64,000 nucleotides of DNA from Azospirillum canadense (GCF_025961225.1 NZ_JAOQNG010000001.1:1972501-2036500); one strand, 5' to 3'; shown: positions 41,350-50,122, counted from the first letter of the stretch. The notes: a model not told the origin generated them from the sequence alone. Translations and numbers: made by a program.

Positions 41350-42666
41350 TCACCGCCGTTGCACCTGCACCTGTCCTTCGGCGAAGCCCCGCGCGGCGCC
41401 GTGGCTGTCGATGCCCCGCCCGTCCAGTTGCAGCAGGATCGCTGCCGCCAGCTCCGCCTGGATGAGTGCCGGGGCGAAGACGTCCGGCCGCGGGTGCGGC
41501 GCGACGCCGAACGCGGCGCACAGCCGGTCCAGCGGCGCCCCCTCCAGCGAGCGGTCCAACGCCGTCGCCAGTCGTGCGAGGTCGAGCGACAGCGGCCGTT
41601 CCAGCGTGCCCGCCGGCCCCGCCCGCACGAAGTCGCGTTCCAGCGCGTCGAGCGCCGCCTCCACCCCGATCCCGACGACCACGCAGCTGTGCAGGGCCTC
41701 GGCGATCACAGGCCAGGACTCCGCGAAGGGCCGCGCACCCTGCACCATGGCGTCGGTCACACCATGCCGGGCGGCGGCTTCCTCGGGAATCGGCCGGCCG
41801 GGATCGACGAACAGGTCCAGCGACAGCGACCGGAAAACGCGGGGTCCCGCCAGCCGCACCGTGCCGACAGAGACGACAGTACTGTCTTCCCCGTCCCCCG
41901 TGGTCGCGACCCACAGGCTGACCAGCGGCAGTGTCAGCAGTGGCTCCTCGTCGCCGAGATGCGGCGCGCGCGCCATCGGCCGCAGCACCACCCGGTCGCC
42001 GGCCAGCAGCGCCGGCGCGTTGCCGCTCCGCGCCGGAAAGACCAGCGCAACCCCGGCCTGCAAGCCGAGGTCCCGGACGCGCACTTGAACCTCGCCGCCC
42101 TGCGCCCGGCGCAGCAGGGCGGAAACCATTTGCCCGCTCTCCCGCGCTCGCTCAATGGCGCGGAACAGCTCGGGCCGGGACAGGTGGTCGTAGATGTCGG
42201 CGCCCACTGCGATGCCCAACTGGCCTGCGGCAACCGCGTTCAAAAGCTCGACCCGCCCGAAATCGTCCAGCACGACCACGGGCTCCTCCAGGGCCGACAT
42301 CACGCCGGTCAACTGCGCGCCGCCCCCGGCCGCCGCACTGGACCGATCATGGCGCAGCGCCTCCGCGGCGGCCTTGGCGAGGCGCCCGGCCTCATCGTCG
42401 CGACTGTTCGCGGCGAGATCGGCGGCACCCCGTCCGCGCGGCGCCGCCAGGGCGTCCCGCAGCCGCTCCACGTCGCGGAAATGCCGGCCGAGCCGCGCGA
42501 AGGCCGCCCACAGCGCCACAACACCCAGCGCGACCGCGCCCATGTCGGTGTAGTAGGCCTCGCGGTCGTCGCCGACCAGCCGGCCGATGTCCATGCCCAG
42601 ATAGGCGAAGGCCAGCCCCGCGACCGCAAGCCCCAGCACCGCCGACCGCCACGCACCGCCCCCCAT
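41350..42666 (-). CDS. Membrane-anchored PAS protein with degenerate DnaQ-type exonuclease domain
   Basis: A 438-residue protein. Two N-terminal transmembrane spans (about 6-24 and 38-56) are followed by a helical linker, a PAS-like domain (EEPVVVLDDFGRVELLNAVA, about 120-230) and a C-terminal domain matching the DEDD exonuclease layout of DNA polymerase III epsilon. In that domain the first acidic motif (DxExTG) reads WVATTG, and the segment expected to hold the second Asp reads GIGVEAA, while the structural block FVDPGRPIPEEAAARHGVTD is well preserved. It is therefore probably a non-catalytic relative. GGGAGGC lies seven bases before ATG 42666. Role unknown; regulation or nucleotide binding is conceivable. 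Confidence 0.8.
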   Translation of the reverse strand: MGGGAWRSAVLGLAVAGLAFAYLGMDIGRLVGDDREAYYTDMGAVALGVVALWAAFARLGRHFRDVERLRDALAAPRGRGAADLAANSRDDEAGRLAKAAAEALRHDRSSAAAGGGAQLTGVMSALEEPVVVLDDFGRVELLNAVAAGQLGIAVGADIYDHLSRPELFRAIERARESGQMVSALLRRAQGGEVQVRVRDLGLQAGVALVFPARSGNAPALLAGDRVVLRPMARAPHLGDEEPLLTLPLVSLWVATTGDGEDSTVVSVGTVRLAGPRVFRSLSLDLFVDPGRPIPEEAAARHGVTDAMVQGARPFAESWPVIAEALHSCVVVGIGVEAALDALERDFVRAGPAGTLERPLSLDLARLATALDRSLEGAPLDRLCAAFGVAPHPRPDVFAPALIQAELAAAILLQLDGRGIDSHGAARGFAEGQVQVQRR

Positions 42667-42742
42667 CGGGCCGCCTCCCAACGCCAAGACCAGCGTTGAG
42701 TCTATCGCTCCTGGAACCGGACGCAAAGAAAAGGCGCCAATT

Positions 42743-42930
42743 CCCTTCTCCCCTCCGGCCTTTCGCGCCCGCTAGCGGGCGCTGACGGCGACAGGCGGCC
42801 TTTGGCCGCCGAGAGCGGGAGAAGGTTAAGGATGAGGGGGCGGCCGCAGGCCGGAAACGCGGGCTCATTGCAGCGCCGTGACGCCCTTACGGGCGCCCCC
42901 TCACCTAACCCTCTCCCCAGGGGGAAGAGG
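42743..42930. repeat. Dispersed hairpin repeat, family A copy 2, with insertion in the first arm
   Basis: Shares the GAGGGGGCGGCCGCAGGCCG block, the GGCTCATTGCAGCGC core and the CGCCCTTACGGGCGCCCCC arm with copies at 24717 and 53548. Here the first hairpin, not the last, carries an extra segment of about 55 bases (42759-42815) holding palindromes such as GCGCCCGCTAGCGGGCGC. It lies between two genes on the minus strand. Confidence 0.8.
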
Positions 42931-42944
42931 GCTTCTCCGCCGTC

Positions 42945-43637
42945 TCACTTCTCCGCGAAGCAGTACAGCAGGCCCGCCCCGCCCGTGCTCTTCAGCGCGT
43001 CCTGGCTGCAGCCGCCGCGCGACAGGTGCGAGGAGTTCCAGGACTTGGCCGGCGGGTCGTCGCTCAGCCCGGTGCGGTCGCTGTGGCCCAGCATGGCGGC
43101 CCCCTCCGTCCCGCTCCGGGTCCAGTTGCTGCAGGTGCGATCCTCGGAGACGGCGAAGGCGGTGCCGTCCGGCTGGGTGCCGGTCAGGATGTCGTGCGTG
43201 TTCGGGTTGTCGCCCCGACCGTTGACGACTTCGCCCTTCTCGGTCAGCGCGGTCTGCTTGGTCAGGTTGTTGGTGCCGTGCAGTTCCTCCGCGTTGCGGG
43301 CGATCACCTGCCCCTTGGCGTTCTGCCATGGGCCGGCGCCGATGCGCTCGCGGGCGTTCACCGCGTTCTGGCCGGGGATCGCCTGGGTGCTGAGGTAGGC
43401 CTTCCAGTTGTGGTTGCCCGCGCCGACCGCCTCGGCCAGCTTTTGGCAATGCTGGTCGGCGCCAGCCAACCCGCCGAGGTCTGCCCCCTTGCCAAGTCCC
43501 GTGCTGGTGACGAAGAAGGTCATGGCGTTGGCACCGCCGGCCTGCTGCGCCAGGGCACCCCCGCACAGCGCGGCGGGCACCACCAGCGCTGCCCCGAACA
43601 TCAGCCCACGAATGGTCCGCACCGTCGTCCTGGTCAT
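42945..43637 (-). CDS. Secreted lectin-like protein (C-type-lectin/endostatin-style fold)
   Basis: A roughly 230-residue exported protein. A signal peptide ending near GALAQQ is followed by a single domain with MTFFVTSTGLGKGADLGGLA, ADQHCQKLAEAVG, NARERIGAGPW, PNTHDILTG, TCSNWTRSG and a C-terminal GGAGLLYCFAEK. Paired Cys and conserved Trp resemble compact lectin-type modules often annotated simply as lectin in proteobacteria. A cell-surface or carbohydrate-binding role is plausible but unproven. ATG 43637 has GGAGG six bases upstream; 43640 is adjacent and in frame. No partner genes. Confidence 0.7.
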   Translation of the reverse strand: MTRTTVRTIRGLMFGAALVVPAALCGGALAQQAGGANAMTFFVTSTGLGKGADLGGLAGADQHCQKLAEAVGAGNHNWKAYLSTQAIPGQNAVNARERIGAGPWQNAKGQVIARNAEELHGTNNLTKQTALTEKGEVVNGRGDNPNTHDILTGTQPDGTAFAVSEDRTCSNWTRSGTEGAAMLGHSDRTGLSDDPPAKSWNSSHLSRGGCSQDALKSTGGAGLLYCFAEK

Positions 43638-44016
43638 CATGTTCCTCCCCATTGTTGGCTCCATTGTTGGCCCCGTTGCTGGAAGCGTATCGGGACAGTG
43701 ACGCTCCAGCAGGGCGGTTTATTCCCCGCGTTCCGTATGGTGCTTTTGGATCTCATCAATCCAGGTGCCGCTCCACCAACGGGCAACACCCTTTTTTGCC
43801 CGCAAAATGCTCCGAATTTTGAACCATTTCGACGACGTTACGCGCATACAATTCCCGCAACTCTAAAGAATAACGATAGAATATAGCAGCAGTTCTCTTT
43901 ATCGGAGTTTGCTCATCCAACAGCATGTTGTTTGCCGGCAAACTGTTAATCTCTTTTTAAACTCTATTCTGCATATTTTCGGGACTTTCTCCTTCCCATG
44001 CATTTGGAGACTGCTG
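43638..44016. other. AT-rich 380-bp intergenic patch with a perfect 14-bp palindrome
   Basis: No gene recognised. The stretch is clearly more AT-rich than the rest of the window (for example 43850-43980) and contains GTTTGCCGGCAAAC at 43930-43943. It must hold the promoters of the divergent lectin-like and TadE/G-like genes. Low GC suggests a regulatory region or foreign DNA. Confidence 0.5.
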
Positions 44017-44466
44017 ATGGTGATGGTGTACCACCCCTACTCGCTCCGGCAGCACGAGGACCGGCGCGGCGGCAGGAAGGCTGTGCTCGCCGTGCTTTTC
44101 GCGCTCGCCGTGCCGCTGGCGGTGGGGGCCGGATACACCATGGACGCAGTGCGCGGCTATGCGGTGCAGGCCCGGCTGTCGCAGGCGGTGGACGCCGCGG
44201 CTCTGGCCGGCGGCCGCGTCATGTTCGACGACCAGCGCGACGGCCACATCCGCACCTTCTTCTCGATCGCCTTCCCCAACGGGTTCCTGGGATCCAACAC
44301 GGCCCCGCTGGCCATCGCCGACGACCCGCGCGCCGGCACGCTGACGGTCAGCGCGCGGGCCACCGTGAAGGCGCTGTTCACCCGCCTGCTGGGTGGCGAC
44401 GACGTGACGGTGGAGGCGCACTCCATGGTCCGCCTCGGCGGCGCGCACGGCCGCAAGCCCCTGTAA
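44017..44466 (+). CDS. Short TadE/G-like pilus-assembly protein
   Basis: A 149-residue protein with a cytoplasmic N-terminus, one hydrophobic span (AVLAVLFALAVPLAVGAGYT) and the TadE/G-type segment MDAVRGYAVQARLSQAVDAAALAGG. The rest is a small extracytoplasmic domain. TadG proteins are usually above 400 residues, with a von Willebrand domain missing here, so this is a minimal pseudopilin-like form. GGAGA sits six bases before ATG 44017. No tad/flp genes are nearby, so it may be an orphan that works with a Tad system elsewhere. Confidence 0.75.
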   Translation: MVMVYHPYSLRQHEDRRGGRKAVLAVLFALAVPLAVGAGYTMDAVRGYAVQARLSQAVDAAALAGGRVMFDDQRDGHIRTFFSIAFPNGFLGSNTAPLAIADDPRAGTLTVSARATVKALFTRLLGGDDVTVEAHSMVRLGGAHGRKPL

Positions 44467-44493
44467 TCAAAACCACGAATACAGCGTGCGACG

Positions 44494-46236
44494 TCAGTCG
44501 GGGCTGAGCCAGGGACGATCCAGGCCCGGCCGGCCGAAGCGGTAGCCCTGGAGCAGCCGCACCCCCTCCCGCCGCAACGTCGCCGCCTCCTCGTCGCTCT
44601 CCACGCATTCCGCGACGGTGGTCATCCCGAACCCGTTGGCCAGCCCGACCAGCGTGCGGATGAACAGAAGCGCGTCCGGCCCGTCCTTCAGCTCGCGCAC
44701 GAAGGAGCCGTCGATCTTCACGATGTCGATCGGCAGCGCCTTCAGGTGCCGGTAGGACAGGTAGCCCGCCCCGAAATCGTCGAGCGCCGTCCGGCAGCCG
44801 AGCGACCGCACCGCGGCCAGGAAGGCGGCGGTTTCCTCCAGATCCTCGATGGCGGCGGTCTCGGTGACCTCCAGGATCAGGCGTTGCGCCAGCTCCGGCC
44901 GCGCCCCGAGGCGTCGTTCCAGGGTGTCGAGCCAAGTCCGGTCGGCCGTCGTCGTGGCGGACAGGTTGAGCGACAGGACCACGGCCGGATGGCGCTCCAG
45001 CTCCTGCACCGCGTGGTCCAGCGTGTGCAGGTCGATGCGCCGCGCCATGCCCAGCCGCTCGACCGCCGGCATGAAGGCCCCAGCCGGAACCGGCGTGCCG
45101 TCCGCCGCCATCAACCGCAGCAGGCACTCGTAAAAGGCAACCTCCGGCCGCCCCACCCCGTCCACGCCGACCACCGGCTGGAAGGCGAAGCGCAGCCCGT
45201 CGGCCTGGAGCGCCGCCTTGACCATCTGCCCGGTCGCCAGCGCGTTGCGCAGGCCCGTCTGCTTCGAACTGGTCGCGCGGTGCGGCCAGAAACAGTCGCC
45301 GCCCTGCCGCTTGGCCTCCTGAAGCGCGGTTTCCGCCCGGGTCATCACCTCGTCCACGCGGCACCGGCCGTTGTCAGTCCCGGCGCATTTGGCGATGCCG
45401 CCGGCCGACACGGTGACGAGGATCGGCCCGGCCGGCGTGTCCACCGGGGCCGCCCGCACCGCGCGCAGCAGCTTGTCGGCCACATGGACCATGTTGTCTT
45501 CCGGGCAGTGCGGCAGCACGACGCCGAAGATGTCGCCGCCCGCGCGCCCCACCGTGTCGCCGGGGCGCAGAACGCGCTGCAGCCGGCGTGCCACCTCGCG
45601 CACGACGGCGTCCGCGGCGGCGTGCCCCATGGCGTCGTTGACGAGGCCGAGTTTGTCGATGCCCACCGCCAGATACAGGCCGCCGAGCGTCGCGGGGCAG
45701 TCCCCTTCCGTATGGCCCCCTTCAACATGGACGGTGCGGCAGGTGCCGGACAGCGCCTCGCGCAGGCGGTGGCGGTTGACGAGGCCGGTCAGCGGGTCGA
45801 AATGGGCTTGGTGCTCCAGTTCGACCTCGTAGGCCTTGCGGCGGTCGATGACGCGCAGCACGCCGCGCAGGCGCACGGGCATGCCGTCGCCGTCGCGTTC
45901 CACTTGGCCGCGGTCGTGGATCCAGTGCATCCCGCCGTCGGCCAGCCGCAGGCGGTAGTCGCAGTCGAAAGAGCTTCCCGTCTCGATGTGCTGCGACAGC
46001 GCGACGCGACGCCGCGCCCGGTCCGAGCGCTCGATCCGCGCCCGCCACGCCTCGCCGTAGGCGATTTCCGCGGGCGCGCCCAGCTGGGCCACCGCCCCGC
46101 CGGCCCAGGAGATCGAATCGGTGGCGATGTCCCAGGCATAGGCGATGTCGCCCGACGCGTCGAGGGCCGCCGCGATGACCTGGGACTCCATCCGGGGCCC
46201 GTCCATCCGGCGATCATCCAGGACCAGCAGGTCCAT
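44494..46236 (-). CDS. PAS-GGDEF-EAL protein, probable c-di-GMP phosphodiesterase
   Basis: A 580-residue protein. A PAS domain (about 15-140, ending VLRVIDRRKAYEVELEHQA) precedes a GGDEF domain (about 150-310) and an EAL domain (about 325-575). The cyclase motif is degenerate (RAGGDIF), so synthesis is unlikely. The EAL domain reads YECLLR, LNLSA, LEVTETA, DDFGAGYLSY, VKIDGSFV, AECVES and LQGYRFGRP, keeping the metal- and substrate-binding residues, so c-di-GMP hydrolysis is likely. GGGAGAG seven bases before ATG 46236 sets the start; the frame runs to 46425. No membrane span. Confidence 0.88.
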   Translation of the reverse strand: MDLLVLDDRRMDGPRMESQVIAAALDASGDIAYAWDIATDSISWAGGAVAQLGAPAEIAYGEAWRARIERSDRARRRVALSQHIETGSSFDCDYRLRLADGGMHWIHDRGQVERDGDGMPVRLRGVLRVIDRRKAYEVELEHQAHFDPLTGLVNRHRLREALSGTCRTVHVEGGHTEGDCPATLGGLYLAVGIDKLGLVNDAMGHAAADAVVREVARRLQRVLRPGDTVGRAGGDIFGVVLPHCPEDNMVHVADKLLRAVRAAPVDTPAGPILVTVSAGGIAKCAGTDNGRCRVDEVMTRAETALQEAKRQGGDCFWPHRATSSKQTGLRNALATGQMVKAALQADGLRFAFQPVVGVDGVGRPEVAFYECLLRLMAADGTPVPAGAFMPAVERLGMARRIDLHTLDHAVQELERHPAVVLSLNLSATTTADRTWLDTLERRLGARPELAQRLILEVTETAAIEDLEETAAFLAAVRSLGCRTALDDFGAGYLSYRHLKALPIDIVKIDGSFVRELKDGPDALLFIRTLVGLANGFGMTTVAECVESDEEAATLRREGVRLLQGYRFGRPGLDRPWLSPD

Positions 46237-46522
46237 GGCCAACTCTCCCACCGGGATTCCGTCGATCGGTAGCGACACGCCGCCTGCCCCCTTCAGCGCC
46301 GCCGCGCCTGTCGGCGCGACCCGGAGTCCCTGCGGGGCTCCCGGCGATCTCCGGAAATACGGGATTAACATCAAATAGTATGCACCGACCGGAAACCGCG
46401 AGCAACAACCGCAGAGGTCGTCCATAATTTTTAAGGATTCGGGAAGTCATCCCCTGTTAAGGTACCGGTTCGAGTCGCCCAGAATCCGCAAACCCGAACC
46501 GCCAAAACACAGACCGCAGCCC

Positions 46523-46984
46523 GTGTCCAGCATCCCCGCCCTTCCCTCGCCGGCCAGCGCGCAGCCCCAATCGGGGCTCAGCCGCATTCGGCAGATGCTG
46601 GCCAGCGACGCCCCGGCCATCCAGCCGGTCCGACGCGTTCCCGGCCAGCAGGAGCGCCAACAGCGGCAGGACGTTTCCGCGACCGACGACGCGCTGAAGG
46701 GTGGCAAGAGCGCGCCGCTGGACGGCACGGACGGGAGCCGGACGCGACGGTCGGGCGCCTCCGGCGGCTTCTCGCTGAACGCCGATGATGGGGAAAAGCC
46801 CGTCACGCCCGGACCGGCCCCGCAGACCGCGACGCCGAACGCCGGCTTCGTCGCGCAGAGCATCTACCAGGACGCGATGGGGGACGGCCTGCACATCGAG
46901 CCTTGGCCCGCGGCCATCCAGGCCTACCAGAAGGCCGCCGGCACGCTCGGCGGCGGCGCGGCCCTCAGCCACGTGTCGGTGTAA
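46523..46984 (+). CDS. Hypothetical protein, disordered N-terminus and conserved-looking C-terminus
   Basis: A 153-residue protein with no recognised domain. Residues 1-about 100 are rich in Pro, Ser, Gln and Arg and probably disordered. The C-terminal 45 residues, including GFVAQSIYQDAMGDGLHIEP and AIQAYQKAAG, look like a small folded conserved segment of the sort found in rhizobial and azospirillum hypothetical proteins. GTG 46523 has no convincing ribosome site. It is convergent with bfr. Confidence 0.55.
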   Translation: MSSIPALPSPASAQPQSGLSRIRQMLASDAPAIQPVRRVPGQQERQQRQDVSATDDALKGGKSAPLDGTDGSRTRRSGASGGFSLNADDGEKPVTPGPAPQTATPNAGFVAQSIYQDAMGDGLHIEPWPAAIQAYQKAAGTLGGGAALSHVSV

Positions 46985-46999
46985 GCCGGGCCGCGCTCC

Positions 47000-47029
47000 A
47001 AAAAAACGGGGGAGCGCTTGCGGCTCCCC
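47000..47029 (-). terminator. Terminator of bacterioferritin
   Basis: On the minus strand a 7-bp stem GGGGAGC/GCTCCCC (47023-47029 with 47009-47015) is followed by CG and eight T residues, 28 bases after the bfr stop. Confidence 0.85.
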
Positions 47030-47057
47030 GGCACTCATGTCCAGGCGGAAACCGCCC

Positions 47058-47537
47058 TTACTCGTCGCCCTTGTACAACTGCTCCTGCTGGTAGGCGTTC
47101 AGGCCGATGCGCTGGATCAGGTCCAGCTGGGTTTCCAGCCAGTCGATGTGCTCTTCGGTGTCGTCCAGGATCTCGCGCAGGATCTCGCGGCTCTGGAAGT
47201 CGCGCACGGCCTCGCAGTCGACAATGGCCTCCTGGAGGTTGCCGCGGTTCAGGCTCTCGACGCCCAGGTCGGCGTTCAGCATCTCCGGAAGGTCTTCGCC
47301 GATCTTCAGCTTGTGCAGGTCCTGCAGGTTGGGCAGCCCTTCCAGGAACAGGATTCGCTCAATCAGCTTGTCGGCGTGCTTCATCTCGCCGATGGACTCT
47401 TCATAGACCTTCTTGGCGATCCGCAGCAAACCCCAGTTCTTCAGCATCCGGGCATGCAGATAGTACTGGTTGATGGCCGTCAGCTCATTGGTCAGAATCG
47501 TGTTGAGATGGCGGATGACCTTCGGATCACCTTTCAT
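47058..47537 (-). CDS. bfr: Bacterioferritin Bfr
   Basis: A 159-residue four-helix iron-storage subunit forming a 24-mer. The heme ligand Met52 (GEMKHADK) and ferroxidase residues Glu18, Glu51, His54, and the EEHIDWLE block (Glu127, His130 equivalents) are present, so both heme and ferroxidase centres should form. GGAGGGGAAC precedes ATG 47537. Its reductant Bfd is encoded 37 kb away at 10280. A TTAGAA half-site lies upstream, but no full iron-control palindrome is seen. Confidence 0.97.
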   Translation of the reverse strand: MKGDPKVIRHLNTILTNELTAINQYYLHARMLKNWGLLRIAKKVYEESIGEMKHADKLIERILFLEGLPNLQDLHKLKIGEDLPEMLNADLGVESLNRGNLQEAIVDCEAVRDFQSREILREILDDTEEHIDWLETQLDLIQRIGLNAYQQEQLYKGDE

Positions 47538-47666
47538 GTTCCCCTCCGTGTTGAACCGTCGCGCGGGCGCGCACCTCCGGCTCCATTTCCCGTAATCGGC
47601 GTATGGGGAAGTGTAAGCGCAACGGCCTAAAAGACAAACCACTTTGGCTGTATATTAGAACTTTCG

Positions 47667-49877
47667 TCAGTACCGATCCCGCTCCGCGCGAACGGCCGCG
47701 GCAAGGCCTTTCAGACCCTCGTGTCCGGGCATCGCTTCCACGGGAACGGACAGCCGGCGCCGCCAGTTCGGGTGCTGGTCGACGGTGCCGGGCAGGTTCG
47801 GCTGCTCCGCCTCGCCCAGCGCGTCCTCGACCTGCACCATGGCGATCCGGCCGGGCGAGCGCGCGAGGTAACGGTGCACCGCCTCCATCAGCTCCGGCGA
47901 GAAGGGCTGGGAGCCCTCGTCGCTCGGGTAGCTGGCCGGCTTCAACCCCTCCGCCGACAGCGCCTGGAGCATCCGCCAACGGTCCACGCCGCGGTCCCAG
48001 CTGTCCTTGTCGCGGGCGCCATTATCCGGATAGAGGTCCAGCCGCTGGCGCCACTCCAGGTCCCGGTTCGTCCAGAACCCCTTGAAGGTGGCGAGGTCGT
48101 GGGTGGTCACGGTGACCATGGCGTCGGCCGGATACTCCCCGGGCCGCTTGAAGCCGCCATCGGCGCTGCGTTCGAAATACAGCACGCGGTAGCTCAGGAT
48201 GCCCGCCCGCTCCAGGGCCGGGCGGAATCCCTCCGGCACGGTGCCCAGATCCTCGCCGATGACAATGCAGCGATTGCGTTGGCTTTCCAGCGCGATGATC
48301 CGCAGCAGGTCCTGCATGGGGTATTCGACGTAGGCGCCGTCGCTGCCGTCCGCCGGGATCCAGAACAGGTGCTGCAACGCCATGACGTGGTCGATGCGCA
48401 GGGCGCCGGCGTGGCGCATGTTGGCGCGCAGCATGGCAACGAAGTTGGCGTAGGCCGTCTCGCGCAGCCCCACCGGCGACAGCGGGGCGAGTCCCCAGTT
48501 CTGGCCCTTCAGGTTGAACTGGTCGGGCGGCGCGCCGACGTTGGCGCCCTGCACCAGTATGCCGGAATCGGCCCAGGCCGCCGCCCCGCCGGGGTGCGCC
48601 GCCACAGCGAGGTCGCGGTAGAAGCCGATGGCCAACCCGGCCTTCCGCCCGCGGTCCGCCGCCTCGCCCAGCTGGCGGTCGGCCTCCCATTGCAGGTATT
48701 CGAAGAAGTCCACGCGGTCGGCCCGCTCGGCGGCGAAGGCCTGGACCTCCGGGCTGTTCGGATCGTGGAAGGCCGGCGGCCAGTTGCGCCACATCCACAG
48801 GTTCGGGTCCTGCCGGTAGAAATGCTCGTGCAGCGCTTCGAACGTCGCGTGACGGCGCAGCGGCTCGCCCATTTCCCGCCGGAAGGTCTCGAAGGCTTGG
48901 CGACGCGGGTGCCTCTCCGGCAGCCCGCGGAAGGTGGCGTGCAGCGCCTCCAGCACCGGCAGCTTCAGCGCCGACACGGCGGGGTAGTCCACAAGCTCGG
49001 TCGACCGGACAGCGGCGAGGCGGCTGCGGAATCCCTCTCCGCCGATCCCCTCTCCGCCGATCATGGTCCGCGCGTCCGGCGTGGTTTCCAGCTCCGGCAC
49101 GCGCTCCACGTCGATGTACAGGATGTTCATGAAGCTGCGGCTGGACGGCGAATAGGGGCCGATGTGGTTGGGGTCCGCCGGAAACAGCGCGTGCAGCGGG
49201 TTCAGCCCGACCAACCCGGCGCCCAGCCCCGCCGCCGTCTCGGCGAAGCGGCCGAGGTCGTCGAAGTCGCCGATGCCCCAGTCGTCGCCGCTTTTCAGCG
49301 CGTAGAGCTGCAGCCCGATGCCCCAGGTACGCCCGCCGGGCACCACCTCCTCGACCGTCAGGCAGCGCTCCGGCGCCACGATCAGCGTGGTGCTGCCCTC
49401 CAGCGCGCCCCCCACCCCCTTGGGCCGGATCTCCACGGACAGCCGGTGGTAGCCGAGCGGCAGGTGCGATGGCAGCCGCGTGGACACCGTGCGCCGCTCG
49501 AAGGCCACGCCGTCGACCACCGCGCGATCGGCGACCGGCAGGGCGCCCACCGTCAGGGCGGCGCGGTGGCTGACGCCGGTTTCCTCCGTCAGGGTCCAGA
49601 ACAGGTCGGCGTCCTCAAGCCCGGCCGGCAGCGCGAAGGTCAGGGACAGCGGCGCCTGCTCGTCCAGCACGACGACCGGCGGCAGCATGCGCCGCCACGC
49701 CCGCTGGTCCACCGCGCGCAGGCTGGCCTCCACCTCCTCGTCGGAGCCGGCGGGCAAGCCCATGGCCGCGATCAAGGCCCGCTTGGTCGCGTCGGACGTC
49801 TCCCGCCGGTTGCCCCAGATGTCATGGTAGAAGGGCTCGATGCCGACCAGGTCGGCAAGCCGGTCGAGAGCGCTCAT
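47667..49877 (-). CDS. malQ: 4-alpha-glucanotransferase MalQ
   Basis: A 736-residue GH77 amylomaltase that disproportionates maltodextrins. The catalytic triad is visible: Asp nucleophile in LRIDHVMALQHLFW, Glu in VIGEDLGTVPEGF and Asp in TVTTHDLATFKGFW. The N-terminal 160 residues are the extra beta-rich domain of long MalQ enzymes. It is the last gene of a minus-strand glucan block (treS-mak, glgB, glgX, receiver, malQ). It starts 245 bases after the receiver gene, so it may have its own promoter. Confidence 0.95.
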   Translation of the reverse strand: MSALDRLADLVGIEPFYHDIWGNRRETSDATKRALIAAMGLPAGSDEEVEASLRAVDQRAWRRMLPPVVVLDEQAPLSLTFALPAGLEDADLFWTLTEETGVSHRAALTVGALPVADRAVVDGVAFERRTVSTRLPSHLPLGYHRLSVEIRPKGVGGALEGSTTLIVAPERCLTVEEVVPGGRTWGIGLQLYALKSGDDWGIGDFDDLGRFAETAAGLGAGLVGLNPLHALFPADPNHIGPYSPSSRSFMNILYIDVERVPELETTPDARTMIGGEGIGGEGFRSRLAAVRSTELVDYPAVSALKLPVLEALHATFRGLPERHPRRQAFETFRREMGEPLRRHATFEALHEHFYRQDPNLWMWRNWPPAFHDPNSPEVQAFAAERADRVDFFEYLQWEADRQLGEAADRGRKAGLAIGFYRDLAVAAHPGGAAAWADSGILVQGANVGAPPDQFNLKGQNWGLAPLSPVGLRETAYANFVAMLRANMRHAGALRIDHVMALQHLFWIPADGSDGAYVEYPMQDLLRIIALESQRNRCIVIGEDLGTVPEGFRPALERAGILSYRVLYFERSADGGFKRPGEYPADAMVTVTTHDLATFKGFWTNRDLEWRQRLDLYPDNGARDKDSWDRGVDRWRMLQALSAEGLKPASYPSDEGSQPFSPELMEAVHRYLARSPGRIAMVQVEDALGEAEQPNLPGTVDQHPNWRRRLSVPVEAMPGHEGLKGLAAAVRAERDRY

Positions 49878-50072
49878 TCAGGATCCCCGCGGGTTGGAAC
49901 GACTGGCGACGGACGACGGAACGCCCGCTGCGAACATCGCGCGTCGGCCGTTCCCCGTCCAGCCCCGAACATTCGACTTTTTGCATCCGCCGCAAGAGCG
50001 CCGCGCCGAACGCCGAGGCACGGTGACAACACGCCGCAACCCGGGATGATCCGAAATGCCGGCGAGACGCTG

Positions 50073-50117
50073 ACGTAAGTCCCCTCTCCCGCCCCCGGCG
50101 GGAGAGGGGACTTACGT
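50073..50117. repeat. Perfect 21-bp-stem hairpin between the receiver gene and malQ
   Basis: Positions 50073-50093 pair perfectly with 50097-50117 around a 3-base loop. The inner arms CCCCTCTCCCGCC match the outer arms of the dispersed repeats, so this may be a solo arm of that family. It begins five bases past the receiver stop codon; no T-run follows, so it is a strong mRNA 3'-end structure rather than a classic terminator. Confidence 0.85.
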
Positions 50118-50122
50118 CGCGG

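Noticed and set aside
43756..43941. A 61-codon minus-strand frame in the AT-rich patch
   Set aside because: No ribosome site and no family resemblance; the patch more likely holds promoters.
46455..46490. A tRNA T-arm-like string GGTTCGAGTCG
   Set aside because: The flanking bases do not pair into a T-stem and no acceptor, D or anticodon arms are found upstream, so no tRNA or tRNA-fragment attachment site is claimed.
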